From assembly GCA_017577575.1 (NCBI GenBank), contig PKRG01000002.1, positions 124,001 to 188,000 on the forward strand: DNA of 64,000 bases, given 5' to 3'. This stretch comes from Acidimicrobiia bacterium. Lineage in GTDB: Bacteria; Actinomycetota; Acidimicrobiia; Spongiisociales; ZC4RG35. Below the pieces are notes generated by a model. It saw only the letters and a program-made list of their open reading frames with translations. It had not been told where the DNA came from and ran no database searches. Made by a program: the position numbers and the translations under genes. Positions 24,839 through 33,519 of this stretch are shown here, in pieces (position 1 is the stretch's first letter; each line of letters opens with the position of its first letter).

Positions 24839-25969
24839 ATGCTGGGCAACAACGCCTGGACGATCGGTCGGTTCCGCGGAGTCGAGATCCGCATCGACCC
24901 GTCGTGGAGCGTCATCGCGTTTCTGGTCGGCTACTCGTTCTACGTGTTGTTGTCGTTCCGGTTCCCGGCGCTGGCAGGTGCGGAGCGGGTTGCCCTCGCC
25001 CTGGCCATGACCGTGGTCTTCTTCCTCGGCGTGCTGGTCCACGAGATAGCCCACGCCTGGACCGCCCTGGCACGCGGGATCGAGGTGCACAGCATCACCC
25101 TGTACATGTTCGGCGGCGCCACCCACGCCGAGTTGGAGACGGAGAACCCCTCCGACGAGCTGGTGATCGCCGGGGTGGGCCCGCTCACCAGCCTGGCGAT
25201 CGCCGCCGTGCTGTGGGGGCTGTCGCAGGTGTTGGGGAGCAACGCCGCCGGGTACGCCGCCGGCTACCTCGCCTGGATCAACACGGCGCTCGCCGTCTTC
25301 AACCTCGTCCCGGGCTTCCCCCTCGATGGGGGCCGGGTGCTGCGGTCCCTCGTGTGGAAGGCCAACAACGATTTCGTCGCCGCCACGCGCCTCGCCTCCC
25401 GGGTGGGCCACGCCATCGGGTTCGGAATCATGGCGGTGGGGCTGTTCGTGCTGTTGGGCGGCAACCTGGTGAACGGCCTGTGGTTGATCGCCATCGGCTG
25501 GTTCCTCGCCCAGTCGGCACAGCAGTCGTTCACCCAGATGCAGGTCCGTCGGCTGCTGAGAGGCGTGCCGGCCCGGCGGATGATGAGCGCCGGCCTGGTC
25601 GACATTCCCGGGGAGCTGACGCTCCAGCAGGCGGTGGACGACTACTTCATGCGCTACGACTACAACGCCTTCCCGGTCCGCGTCGACGGCCACCCCCAGC
25701 GGATCATCACCCTGTCTTCGGTGCGGCGAGTCCCACGCGAGCGCTGGCCCACCACGCGGGTCGACGAGCATGCCACCGCCCTCGACGACGACTGCACCGC
25801 CCTCGCCGACGAGCCGATGGACGCGGTGTTGGACAAGCTCGCCCGCAACGAACACCACCGGGTGGTGGTCATCGACGACGGAACGGTGGTGGGGATCATC
25901 ACCCCCCGGGACCTGGCCCGCTGGCTCGAGCGGTCCCAGGCCCTGGGGATGACCGAGCCGCTCGACTGA
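24839..25969 (+). CDS. Site-2 protease family zinc metalloprotease with CBS pair
   Basis: A 376-residue intramembrane metalloprotease of the S2P/SpoIVFB group. The zinc motif HEIAH is at residues 68-72 within a membrane helix, and the second motif NLVPGFPLDGGRV lies near residue 160. About six membrane helices are followed by a cytoplasmic C-terminal CBS pair (about residues 245-365), which often senses adenine nucleotides. Preceded by AGGAGG and only 23 bases behind the DUF72 gene, so it shares the upstream SigF/SigB-type promoter. It might release a membrane-tethered regulator under stress; no substrate is evident. Confidence 0.9.
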   Translation: MLGNNAWTIGRFRGVEIRIDPSWSVIAFLVGYSFYVLLSFRFPALAGAERVALALAMTVVFFLGVLVHEIAHAWTALARGIEVHSITLYMFGGATHAELETENPSDELVIAGVGPLTSLAIAAVLWGLSQVLGSNAAGYAAGYLAWINTALAVFNLVPGFPLDGGRVLRSLVWKANNDFVAATRLASRVGHAIGFGIMAVGLFVLLGGNLVNGLWLIAIGWFLAQSAQQSFTQMQVRRLLRGVPARRMMSAGLVDIPGELTLQQAVDDYFMRYDYNAFPVRVDGHPQRIITLSSVRRVPRERWPTTRVDEHATALDDDCTALADEPMDAVLDKLARNEHHRVVVIDDGTVVGIITPRDLARWLERSQALGMTEPLD

Positions 25970-26014
25970 GGCGAAGCGGGCCCTCACCCAGAGAGGCAGG
26001 GTGGCCCCTCGACG

Positions 26015-26040
26015 GTTTGCGGCCGTCGTCTACCGGGTAG
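26015..26040 (+). promoter_or_regulatory. SigF/SigB-type promoter (GTTT-N16-GGGTAG)
   Basis: GTTTG (26015-26019) and CGGGTAG (26034-26040) with 14 bases between, ending 9 bases before the ATG at 26050. Same layout as the sites at 20160, 24032 and 26669. Confidence 0.75.
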
Positions 26041-26049
26041 CTGTCTCCC

Positions 26050-26556
26050 ATGACAGCGCACCAAACACGCCGAGTGGCCGTCGGCCGCACTCGTTCCACC
26101 GTCGGCCAGATCATCGCCGGGATCCTCGGGTTGATGCTCGTGATCGCCGGCGGCGTGGCCATGGCCCGGGTCGGATTCGACTCCCTCACCGGCGACACGG
26201 CCAACGTCTTGGGCATCGACCACACCCTGGCGCTCGGCATCGTCGACGTCGTGGTGGGTCTCATCTTCCTCAGCGCCGCCTCGGCCACGTTCGGGGTGCG
26301 GGGCACCCTGATGAGCATGGGGACGATGGCAGTCGCTTTCGGGGCGATCGTGCTGATCGAGCCGGACCCGTTCGTCGGCTTCCTGGGCGACGGCAGCCCC
26401 GTCGGTGTCTTCTATCTGCTGATCGGCGTCGTGAGCCTGATCGGTGCATTCGCCACACCCAACTACGTCCGAGAAGAGGTGCGGGCGGAGACGGAAGTGG
26501 AAGAGGACGTCGTCCACGAGGACCGGATCCACGAGGACCGGATCGAGGAGATCTGA
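26050..26556 (+). CDS. Four-helix membrane protein (DUF4383-like)
   Basis: A 168-residue integral membrane protein. Hydrophobic segments at about residues 18-38, 57-80, 87-104 and 117-135 suggest four helices. A basic N-terminus faces the cytoplasm and an acidic tail (EVEEDVVHEDRIHEDRIEEI) ends the protein. It resembles DUF4383-type actinobacterial membrane proteins in layout, but the match is loose. The SigF/SigB-type promoter directly upstream places it in the putative stress regulon. Confidence 0.75.
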   Translation: MTAHQTRRVAVGRTRSTVGQIIAGILGLMLVIAGGVAMARVGFDSLTGDTANVLGIDHTLALGIVDVVVGLIFLSAASATFGVRGTLMSMGTMAVAFGAIVLIEPDPFVGFLGDGSPVGVFYLLIGVVSLIGAFATPNYVREEVRAETEVEEDVVHEDRIHEDRIEEI

Positions 26557-26568
26557 CCCCCTCCCCCG

Positions 26569-26600
26569 GCCGGGCGCCTGGTGGACCGTCGGCGCCCGGC
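26569..26600 (+). terminator. Stem-loop after membrane-protein gene
   Basis: GCCGGGCGCC (26569-26578) pairs perfectly with GGCGCCCGGC (26591-26600) around a 12-base loop, 13 bases after the stop at 26556. No U-run follows, so termination is inferred from position. Confidence 0.55.
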
Positions 26601-26668
26601 TCTGGGGAATTGCCGACGGCCTACCACGGTTTGTCTCAATCGAAACGTGTCGACCGACGTCGCGTTAG

Positions 26669-26694
26669 GTTTGGAAGCAGAGGACCGCGGGTAC
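26669..26694 (+). promoter_or_regulatory. SigF/SigB-type promoter of dps (GTTT-N16-GGGTAC)
   Basis: GTTTG (26669-26673) and CGGGTAC (26688-26694) are 14 bases apart. The start site would leave a leader of roughly 45 bases before the dps ATG, which includes a GAGGAGAGAG Shine-Dalgarno. GGGTAC matches the established consensus best of the four sites. Confidence 0.78.
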
Positions 26695-26747
26695 AGCGAC
26701 GCCACCAGTCCGGCGAAGCACGAAGCGAGGAAGAGGAGAGAGCCACG

Positions 26748-27245
26748 ATGGCCACCACAGCAACACAGAGGATTCCGGGAATGACATCCGACGACACCAA
26801 AGCCGTCATCGAGACCCTTTCCGAGCGTCTCGCCGCTCTCATCGACCTGGCGCTGACGTTGAAGCACGTCCACTGGAACGTGGTCGGGCCACACTTCATC
26901 GCCGTCCACGAGATGCTCGACCCGCAGGTCGACGCCGTGCGCAAGATGGTGGACGAGACGGCCGAGCGCATCGCCACGCTGGGCGGCACCCCTCAGGGGA
27001 CCCCCGGCGCCGTCGTCGACATCCGCACATGGGACGACTATCCGCTCGGCAAGGCTCCGGTGCTCGAGCACCTCGCCGCGCTCGACCGGGTCTACACGGG
27101 AGTGATCGAAGATCACCGCAAGGCACAAGAGCAATTCTCCGAGCAGGACCCGGTGTCCGAAGACCTGATCATCGGGCAGCTGCGGGAACTGGAGCTGTTC
27201 CAGTGGTTCGTCCGGGCCCATCTCGAGAACTCCGGAGAGAGCTGA
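26748..27245 (+). CDS. dps: Dps-family ferritin-like DNA-protection protein
   Basis: A 165-residue member of the Dps family, which stores iron at a dodecamer-interface ferroxidase centre and protects DNA from peroxide. The ferroxidase ligands are seen in KHVHWNVVGPHFIAVHEMLD. The later segments RIATLGGTP and the C-terminal LRELELFQWFVRAH helix match the family. ATG at 26748 has a good Shine-Dalgarno. The upstream SigF/SigB-type promoter agrees with the known control of dps genes by stress sigma factors in Streptomyces and Mycobacterium. A terminator-like hairpin follows at 27280. Confidence 0.93.
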   Translation: MATTATQRIPGMTSDDTKAVIETLSERLAALIDLALTLKHVHWNVVGPHFIAVHEMLDPQVDAVRKMVDETAERIATLGGTPQGTPGAVVDIRTWDDYPLGKAPVLEHLAALDRVYTGVIEDHRKAQEQFSEQDPVSEDLIIGQLRELELFQWFVRAHLENSGES

Positions 27246-27279
27246 GAGGGACGTTCCCCAAGAGGAACGGAGGAAAGGG

Positions 27280-27310
27280 GAGCCGGCCGAGCGCCGGCTC
27301 TCTTCTGTTT
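27280..27310 (+). terminator. Intrinsic terminator after dps
   Basis: GAGCCGGC (27280-27287), a 5-base loop and GCCGGCTC (27293-27300) form an 8-bp GC-rich stem followed by the T-rich stretch TCTTCTGTTT. It lies 34 bases after the dps stop. Confidence 0.75.
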
Positions 27311-27327
27311 CCAGAGATGATCCGCCG

Positions 27328-28499
27328 ATGACCGACGTCGAGATCCCCGACCGCCTCGTCGACGACATAGTCGCCGGGGACTGCGTTGCCTTCGTCGGAG
27401 CGGGCTTCACCGCGCCGGTGCTGCCGGAGTGGCGCCTTCTCCTCGTCGAGCTGGCGGAGGAAACCGACGAGCACACGGCAGAGGGGGTGCGGCGCTTCGT
27501 CGAGTCGGGGACCAACCGCGACCTGGGGGCGGCCGCCCAGACCCTGAGGGACCGCCTGGGAGACGAACGCTTCTTCTCGGCCATGCAGGAGCGACTGGCC
27601 GACCGCCGCTCAACGACGTGATGCGCCGGCCCCTCCGGCTCCTCCACGGGATCCCGTTCCGGGCGATCCTCACCACAAACTTCGACGGCGTCCTCCCCGG
27701 GGAGCTGCCGAACCGAGATGCCTTTCTGGCGGTCCTGCGACCCCGCGGCCACCGTTGGTGGGACCAGCGGTTCTGGGACGCGGGAGCCGAGGGAGCGACG
27801 GTCGTCAAGCTCCACGGAAGCATCCGCACGCCCGACGAGGTAGTGTTCACCCACCGCGACTACCGGCGGCTCTACGCCAGCCCCGCCTACGCCACTTTCC
27901 TACGTTCGGTGATGACCTCGGCGACGGTGCTGTACCTGGGGTTCTCGTTCACCGACGCCTACCTCAACGAGCTCCGATCCGAGGTCCTGGCGATGTTGGA
28001 CCATCGGGGCGGGGACATCCCGACGGCCTACGCGGTGGTGAACGACCCCACCCCGGTGGAGGTCGAGTACAGCCTGGCGCACGAGGGAATCCACGTCCTG
28101 GCCGTCGACACCGCCGACCGCTCGGACTTCTCCGGTTTCGACGCCTACCTGTCGGCCATCCACGACCGCACCAACCCGCGGCGCATCCTCGCCCGCCTGA
28201 TCGCCGGGCGCCGCATCCGCTGGATCGGGGAGGACCACCCCGGCCTGTCGTACCTCCAAGAAGCGGCGAAGGAAGAGGGAGGCGAGGTCGTCAGGGGAGG
28301 CGAGCCTCGCTCCGACGACGACCTGGTGGTCGTCTGCGGCGGCGTCGCCGACCTCTCGCCCGGTGCGGGCGTCGCCCAGATCCTGCTCACCCCCTCCCGG
28401 GAGAGTGTCGATGGCCTCGAGGCGGCGCGCCACGGGGCAGCCGGGCACGCCACCGGGTGGGGCGGGTTGCTACAGGAGATCCACCGCTTGCTCTCCTGA
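27328..28499 (+). pseudogene. SIR2-like protein with a frameshift
   Basis: A single SIR2-like (SIR2_2) coding region split between two frames. The first part (27328 to about 27603) encodes the nucleotide-binding start CVAFVGAGFTAPVLPEW. The second part continues in another frame (about 27605-28499) with FRAILTTNFDGVLP and VVKLHGS, which supply the Asn and His of the SIR2 NADase/deacylase site. Adding one C near 27604 would join LAD to PPLNDV and give a protein of about 390 residues. The C-terminal ~100 residues are of unknown type. The cause is a true mutation or an assembly error. SIR2_2 proteins often serve in antiviral defence, but no partner gene is adjacent. The 3' end overlaps the convergent oxidase gene. 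Confidence 0.75.
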
Positions 28500-29795
28500 G
28501 GGCGCCGGCCACACACCCACGCCGGGGTTGAGGCGTCCATCCGGGTCGACGGCCCGCTTGAGAGCCTCCGCCAGACGCCGGCTCACCGGGTCGAGCCGGG
28601 CGAGATACCTCTCCCGCTTGAGCCGGCCGATACCGTGTTCGCCGGCGACGACACCACCGAGCTCCTCGACCGCCGAGAAGACGACGTCGTCGATCGCCTC
28701 GGGAACGACCTCGGCGGGGTCGGGAGGGGCGATGTTGACGTGGAAGTCGTCCATGAGGACGTGGCCGAACACGAACAGCCGGTTCGGCTCGACCGCTTCG
28801 CCCAGGCGTTCGACCAGATCGGGGAGGCGGCGCCGGGGCACCACGATGTCGTGTTTGTGGACCACACCGGTCGTGCCGAAGGATTCGGTGATCCTGTCCC
28901 GGTACTCCCACAGCCCGTCTCCGACCACCGCGTTGGGAGGCGGCCGGAAGTCGGCGGCGTGGCGCTCCTCAAGTTCGACGAGCAGGTACCAGCGCGATCT
29001 GGCCAGCGGCGCCGGCAGACCGGCGTGCGAGGTGACGATCTCCATCTCCGGATGCCCGAACACCTCGGCGGCGAGCACCGGCGGGCTCTGCGCCAGCGTG
29101 TCGACGAGCGCGTCGAAGTCGGCGAAGCCGGACAGGCAGGTGACGGTGGGCCCGATCGGCGGGTGCAGCCGGAGACGCAGGGCGGTGACGACCGCCAGCC
29201 CGCCTTCGGAGCCGGCCAGGAGGCGGGCCGGGTCCACCCCGGCGACGGACCGGTGGGGACCTTCGAGCGTGGAGACGACGGTGCCGTCGGCGAGGACCGC
29301 CTCGACCCCCGTCACCTGGTCCGCCATGCGCCCGAACCGGCAGGCGTAGAGGCCGCCGGCGTTGGTGGCGAACGCCCCGCCCACCGTCGCCGAATCCCGG
29401 GATGCCATGTCGAGCCCGAACTCGTGGCCGCGCTCCCGGGCGTGCCGGGCGACCTCGGCGATGGTGGTGCCGGCTGCCGCCACCACGGCACCGTCGTCGT
29501 CGGTGATCCCCCGGAGCGCCTCCAGGTTGAGGATCACGGTCCCCGCCGGAGCCTGGGTGGCGCCCACGAGCCCGGTGTTGCCTCCCTGGGGCACCAGCCC
29601 GAATCCCGCTTCGGCGGAGAGCCGCATCAGCGCCACCACCTCCTCCACCGACGCCGGGCGGACGACGCAGGCGGGCCGACCCCGGAACCGGCCCGTCCAG
29701 TCGACGGCGTAGCGGGCGACGATGTCGGGATCGTCCACCACCCGCCCACCCAGAGCACGGCGCAGGTCGGACAGCCAGGAAGGTGAATCGCTCAC
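28470..29795 (-). CDS. FAD-binding oxidase, GlcD/D-lactate dehydrogenase type
   Basis: A 441-residue flavoprotein of the PCMH-type FAD-binding family, close to glycolate oxidase GlcD, D-2-hydroxyglutarate dehydrogenase and D-lactate dehydrogenase. The PCMH domain (about residues 35-215) has VVRPASVEEVVALMR, PQGGNTGLVGA and DMASRDSATVGGAFATNAGG. The C-terminal FAD-oxidase_C part ends with the signature GEHGIGRLKRERYL and DPDGRLNPG. GTG at 29795 is preceded by a -10-like TAGCGT at 8 bases. The exact 2-hydroxyacid cannot be chosen from sequence. Confidence 0.9.
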   Translation of the reverse strand: MSDSPSWLSDLRRALGGRVVDDPDIVARYAVDWTGRFRGRPACVVRPASVEEVVALMRLSAEAGFGLVPQGGNTGLVGATQAPAGTVILNLEALRGITDDDGAVVAAAGTTIAEVARHARERGHEFGLDMASRDSATVGGAFATNAGGLYACRFGRMADQVTGVEAVLADGTVVSTLEGPHRSVAGVDPARLLAGSEGGLAVVTALRLRLHPPIGPTVTCLSGFADFDALVDTLAQSPPVLAAEVFGHPEMEIVTSHAGLPAPLARSRWYLLVELEERHAADFRPPPNAVVGDGLWEYRDRITESFGTTGVVHKHDIVVPRRRLPDLVERLGEAVEPNRLFVFGHVLMDDFHVNIAPPDPAEVVPEAIDDVVFSAVEELGGVVAGEHGIGRLKRERYLARLDPVSRRLAEALKRAVDPDGRLNPGVGVWPAPSGEQAVDLL

Positions 29796-29803
29796 GTCGG
29801 GCG

Positions 29804-29809
29804 ACGCTA
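29804..29809 (-). promoter_or_regulatory. -10 element (TAGCGT) upstream of FAD oxidase
   Basis: On the minus strand TAGCGT is 8 bases from the GTG at 29795, compatible with a leaderless or near-leaderless transcript. It overlaps the last codons of the upstream kinase gene. Confidence 0.4.
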
Positions 29810-31600
29810 GACGCGATCCAGCGCCGACGGCGCGGCCGCCTCGGCGGAAGGCGCCTCGACGCCGGGCAGCGAGAGGCGGAACTCCGTCAGCCCGTCGCGG
29901 CGCAGGTACTCGAGTGCCCCGCCCATCAGGTGGGCGAGATTCCGGGACACGGCGAGGCCGATGCCGACCGAGCCGGGAGCGACGGCTTCGTGGCCGCGGA
30001 CGTAGGCGTCGAAGATCCTCTCGGCGTCCTCTTCCGGCACCCCGTCGCCGTCGTCGACGACACTCAACGAGACCTGGCCGGCGCCATCTACGATCCTGAT
30101 CTCGATGTTGCTGCCTCCGTAGCGGCTGGCGTTGGTGAGCAGGTTGCGGATGATCTGGCGGCACCGCAGCGGGTCGGCTCTCACCATCGCCTCCGGCCCG
30201 ACCACGGCCACGTCGAGCCCGAGGGAGGCGACAACCGACTCGGCCTCGGAGCGGAGGTCGAAGTCGGTGGCCTGGACGGTGAGGCCGCCGCTCTCCACCC
30301 GGGCGGCCACCAGCAGGTCTTCGACGAGGTGAGCGAGCTCGCGGCTCTGTTCGGCGACGACGGACGCCAACTCGGCCAACGTCTCCCGGTCGAAGTCCAT
30401 CGCCGAAGCGGCCATCTCCTCGGCGAGGCCCACGACGGCGGTCAGGGGTGTGCGCAGTTCGTGGGACACCGATGCGACCAGCTCGTCCTTCGAGCGGACC
30501 AGTTCCTCGAGACGGCGACGGTCGTCCTGGCGGCGCCAGTACGCCGAGACCAAGGCGGCGGCTTGGATCAGCATGTCCACCTCGAGGTCGGTGCGACGAC
30601 GGGCACTGCGGTTGTAGACGAGCGACAGGCACCCCCGCCACACCCCGTCCACGAACACGGGGACGGAGACTTCCATCTCCACCCCGCCTCTCTCGTACAT
30701 CTCCCGCTCTTTGCCGGTGAGTGCCTCTCGGCGCATCTCGCAGACTCGGCCGGCCTGGTGGGCGGCGAGCATGGTGGGCAGGTCGGCGTAGCTTCCCTTC
30801 ATCCAGCTGACGTCCTCGGTGATGGCATCGCTGTAGGCGGCGGCCACGATCTCCCAGCCGGGCACCTCGCCGTCGTGGATCGTGCGGTCGACGTAGGCGC
30901 AGTCGGCGGCCGTCGCCTCCAACAGCGCGGCGAGGGCGACGTCGAGGGCGTCCTCGGAGGCGTCCTCCAGCAGCACCTGCGAGCAGCGGGCGAGGGCACG
31001 GTGGAGCTCCGTCACCTCCGCCTGGGCGCGGGCAGCGGCGTTGGCGGCGTCGGAGAGCCGCTCCACCATGAAGTGCAGCAAAAAGACGGTGGCCGCGGTG
31101 ACGATCACCCAGTCGAACACGTTCTCCGTGGGCTGGCCGATGAGCGACCCGTAGGCGAGTGCCCACAGCGCCGGTCCCGCCCACACCGCGACACGCAGCC
31201 ACAGCGGCCGACGGTCGAGGACGGCGGTGGCCACCGCCACCGCGAGGAGGATGCCGTAGGCGGTGTATTGGTCGTACCAGTCGAACGGCAGATCCCAGAC
31301 GACGGTCAGCAGGGAGAGGACGGCCGTCGTGGCCGCCGCGGTCACGAGAAGGGCCAAGAGGGCCGGCCGCGGTCGCCGCCACTCCCGGTACGCCCACAGG
31401 GCGTAGGCGGCCGCCCAGATCACCCGGGGAATGGCCCCGTCGGTGACGTAGAGCACGGAGCCGGCGACGAAGTCGACGACGGCGAGCGCGGCGGCGGCTA
31501 TCGCCAGAGTGCGGGCGAGTGGCCGGACGAAGTCGACACGAAGAGGCTGAGGCACGATTGCCCTATCGGTAGGGCCGGCTCCGGCCTTGACGGATTGCAT
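29807..31600 (-). CDS. Membrane sensor histidine kinase with GAF domain
   Basis: A 597-residue kinase. The N-terminal ~170 residues contain about six membrane helices, followed by a helix linker and a GAF-like domain (about residues 220-370). The HisKA box reads SVSHELRTPLTAVVG (His near 397). The ATPase has N-box IIRNLLTNASRYGG, G1 VDDGDGVP and G2 GSVGIGLAVSR. ATG at 31600 is preceded by GGGGGAGAG. No response regulator gene is adjacent. The downstream FAD oxidase starts only 11 bases after it. The signal is unknown. Confidence 0.9.
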   Translation of the reverse strand: MQSVKAGAGPTDRAIVPQPLRVDFVRPLARTLAIAAAALAVVDFVAGSVLYVTDGAIPRVIWAAAYALWAYREWRRPRPALLALLVTAAATTAVLSLLTVVWDLPFDWYDQYTAYGILLAVAVATAVLDRRPLWLRVAVWAGPALWALAYGSLIGQPTENVFDWVIVTAATVFLLHFMVERLSDAANAAARAQAEVTELHRALARCSQVLLEDASEDALDVALAALLEATAADCAYVDRTIHDGEVPGWEIVAAAYSDAITEDVSWMKGSYADLPTMLAAHQAGRVCEMRREALTGKEREMYERGGVEMEVSVPVFVDGVWRGCLSLVYNRSARRRTDLEVDMLIQAAALVSAYWRRQDDRRRLEELVRSKDELVASVSHELRTPLTAVVGLAEEMAASAMDFDRETLAELASVVAEQSRELAHLVEDLLVAARVESGGLTVQATDFDLRSEAESVVASLGLDVAVVGPEAMVRADPLRCRQIIRNLLTNASRYGGSNIEIRIVDGAGQVSLSVVDDGDGVPEEDAERIFDAYVRGHEAVAPGSVGIGLAVSRNLAHLMGGALEYLRRDGLTEFRLSLPGVEAPSAEAAAPSALDRV

Positions 31601-31741
31601 CTCTCCCCCGGAGACTATCCCCCTGAGGGATGCCGGGCCGGAGAGGGTGCCCGGCGTACCGTCCGGCCCCGGTTGCCCCCCAAGGAGCGGCACACCGGGC
31701 ACCTGCCGACAAGCTACGAGGGGGGTGTGACAGATTCCCGG

Positions 31742-32227
31742 TCAGTCGAGCCAGTGGTTGTCGTGGCGGTGGTAGAAGTCGTAGCGCTCGGCGGGGGACA
31801 TGGCGGCGATCTCGGAGGCGAGCCCCTCGAAATACGCCTCGCGTGGGGCGCCGGGGGCGAAGTGGATCAGCATCTCTGCGGGCGCGCCGGACTCGTTGCG
31901 GAACCCGTGGATGCCCCCGAACGGGACGTGGACGAAGTCACCTGGGACGCAGTCGACCCACCGGCTGCCGTCGTAGATCCTCACGACCCCGGCGAGCACG
32001 TAGAACGACTCGGTCATGGTGCGGTGGAAGTGGGGCCCGGGACCGCTCGGTTCCGGCCCCATCACCCACCGGTAGAGCCCGAACAATCCGCCGGTCGACT
32101 CTCCCGTCGCCAGGTGATGGCATGTGTTGCCATTGGCGTAGGTGATGTCGGGGCCGGAGGTGGCGGGCCGGTGGACGGCGCTCTTCTCGCCGGTGTCGCC
32201 GTGGTAGACGGGGGGCGGGTATTCCAT
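31742..32227 (-). CDS. Cupin-domain protein
   Basis: A 161-residue single-domain cupin. The first cupin motif reads GPHFHRTMTESFYVLAG (two His and a Glu as metal ligands) and the second is PGDFVHVPFGGIHGF (the last His ligand). The fold and metal site look intact, so dioxygenase, isomerase or binding roles are all possible. ATG at 32227 lies 6 bases after a -10-like TAACTT, pointing to leaderless translation. It stands alone between a kinase gene and a DUF2786 gene. Confidence 0.88.
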   Translation of the reverse strand: MEYPPPVYHGDTGEKSAVHRPATSGPDITYANGNTCHHLATGESTGGLFGLYRWVMGPEPSGPGPHFHRTMTESFYVLAGVVRIYDGSRWVDCVPGDFVHVPFGGIHGFRNESGAPAEMLIHFAPGAPREAYFEGLASEIAAMSPAERYDFYHRHDNHWLD

Positions 32228-32233
32228 CGCCCC

Positions 32234-32239
32234 AAGTTA
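32234..32239 (-). promoter_or_regulatory. -10 element (TAACTT), leaderless start of cupin gene
   Basis: TAACTT on the minus strand, 6 bases before the ATG at 32227. No Shine-Dalgarno sequence is present. Confidence 0.5.
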
Positions 32240-32255
32240 GGTGCCGCCGCCGGCG

Positions 32256-33455
32256 TCAACCGGGGAGTTTTCCGCCTCCGACGGTGCGGAGGTCGGCCGC
32301 GTCGGCGGCTTCCCTCCCGAGCATGTAGCCGAGACCGTCGGTCGCCGACACCGACATGGTCCCGACCCGGCCCAGGGTCGACTGCATGGTCTCTTCGGCG
32401 GCGCGTTCACGGGCGGCGAGGAGCGGCACGAGAGCGACGCCGGTCTCGGCTTCGGCTGCCGTGACGGCGTCGGCGGTGGCGGACGCCAGCCTCTGTCCGA
32501 CCCGGTGGGCGAACCCGACCATGAACGATCGACGGAACCGGGCCACGGCGCTTCCGCTTGCTCGGAGATGGAGCGGTCGCTCTCGCTGCATCGAGCGGGT
32601 GGCCTGGACGAGGAGCGAAGTGAACAGCTCCTCGACTCCTGCCACGTCCTGGGGGTGGCCGAACACGGTGGCGAAACCCAGCATCTGCTGCCAGGCAGCC
32701 CGGCAGCCGTTGGCTGCGGCCACCTGGGACAGCAGCACGAACTTCTGGCGGGCGTAGGGGTCGTCGATTCCGACCCGCCTTCCGATCACTTCCCGGGGAT
32801 GCCGCTCCTCTCCGCCGGCGAGCGTCTTGCGGTCGATCCGGTGGCGGGTCATGAGCTCTTGGGCCTTGGCGGTGAAGGCTTCGGCTTCGGCATCGAACTC
32901 GGTGCTCTCCGCTTTGGCGAGCAAGGCGCGGATCCTCTCGAGGACACCGGGATCCAACACGACCCGGCCCGATCGGGGAGGCCGGGCCTTCAGCTTCGGC
33001 CAGGACGAAGGTGGCGGGGTCAACTGCGGCAGTGGCGGCAGCATCCCCATCAGGGCGAGGACCTCGAGTGCCGTCGAGACCTCGAGCGACGCCCACCCCG
33101 CCGCGGGAAGCTCGGCACCGAGACGATCCACCTGGGCCATCCACTCCGGGGCCACGGCTCTGCCCCATTGGGCATATGTGCGGGAGTGCGCCACGATCGC
33201 TGCCGCGGTCGACTCCGCTGCCGCCTTTCCGAGGCGCCGCCTGGCCACCCGGGCCACGTCGGCGGGTTGCCAGCCCTTCTCCCACAGTGCCGCCAGCGCA
33301 CTCTCGAGGGATTCCACCAGCACGGCGCGGACGGCCTCTCGCGCCTCGGGGCGTTGCAGGCGGCGGACGATGTCGTCGGCGGCCGAGCGGTGGCCGAGGC
33401 GCAGTGCGTGGACGGCCCTGTCGACGAGTCGGCGGATCTGGCTGTCGTCTCTCAT
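32256..33455 (-). CDS. DUF2786-domain protein
   Basis: A 399-residue cytosolic protein. Residues of the DUF2786 domain are clear in the middle (ERIRALLAKAESTEFDAEAE, then AQELMTRHRI), followed by a conserved but unnamed region (FVLLSQVAAANGCRA, HPQDVAGVEELFTSLL and FRRSFMVGFAHRVGQRL). The first 170 residues are helical and not recognised. Function is unknown; DUF2786 proteins are common in actinobacteria and some phages. ATG at 33455 is chosen for its AGGAGAG Shine-Dalgarno; an upstream ATG at 33488 would add 11 basic residues but lacks one. Confidence 0.82.
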   Translation of the reverse strand: MRDDSQIRRLVDRAVHALRLGHRSAADDIVRRLQRPEAREAVRAVLVESLESALAALWEKGWQPADVARVARRRLGKAAAESTAAAIVAHSRTYAQWGRAVAPEWMAQVDRLGAELPAAGWASLEVSTALEVLALMGMLPPLPQLTPPPSSWPKLKARPPRSGRVVLDPGVLERIRALLAKAESTEFDAEAEAFTAKAQELMTRHRIDRKTLAGGEERHPREVIGRRVGIDDPYARQKFVLLSQVAAANGCRAAWQQMLGFATVFGHPQDVAGVEELFTSLLVQATRSMQRERPLHLRASGSAVARFRRSFMVGFAHRVGQRLASATADAVTAAEAETGVALVPLLAARERAAEETMQSTLGRVGTMSVSATDGLGYMLGREAADAADLRTVGGGKLPG

Positions 33456-33519
33456 CTGCTCTCTCCTGCGGCGGCTCCTCTTCCCCATGCCGCATGGATA
33501 TCTGCCGGCACCGACAGAT

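Noticed and set aside
27328..29795. SIR2 gene plus FAD oxidase as a defence island
   Set aside because: The oxidase is a metabolic 2-hydroxyacid dehydrogenase, the genes are convergent, and no known defence partner is nearby.
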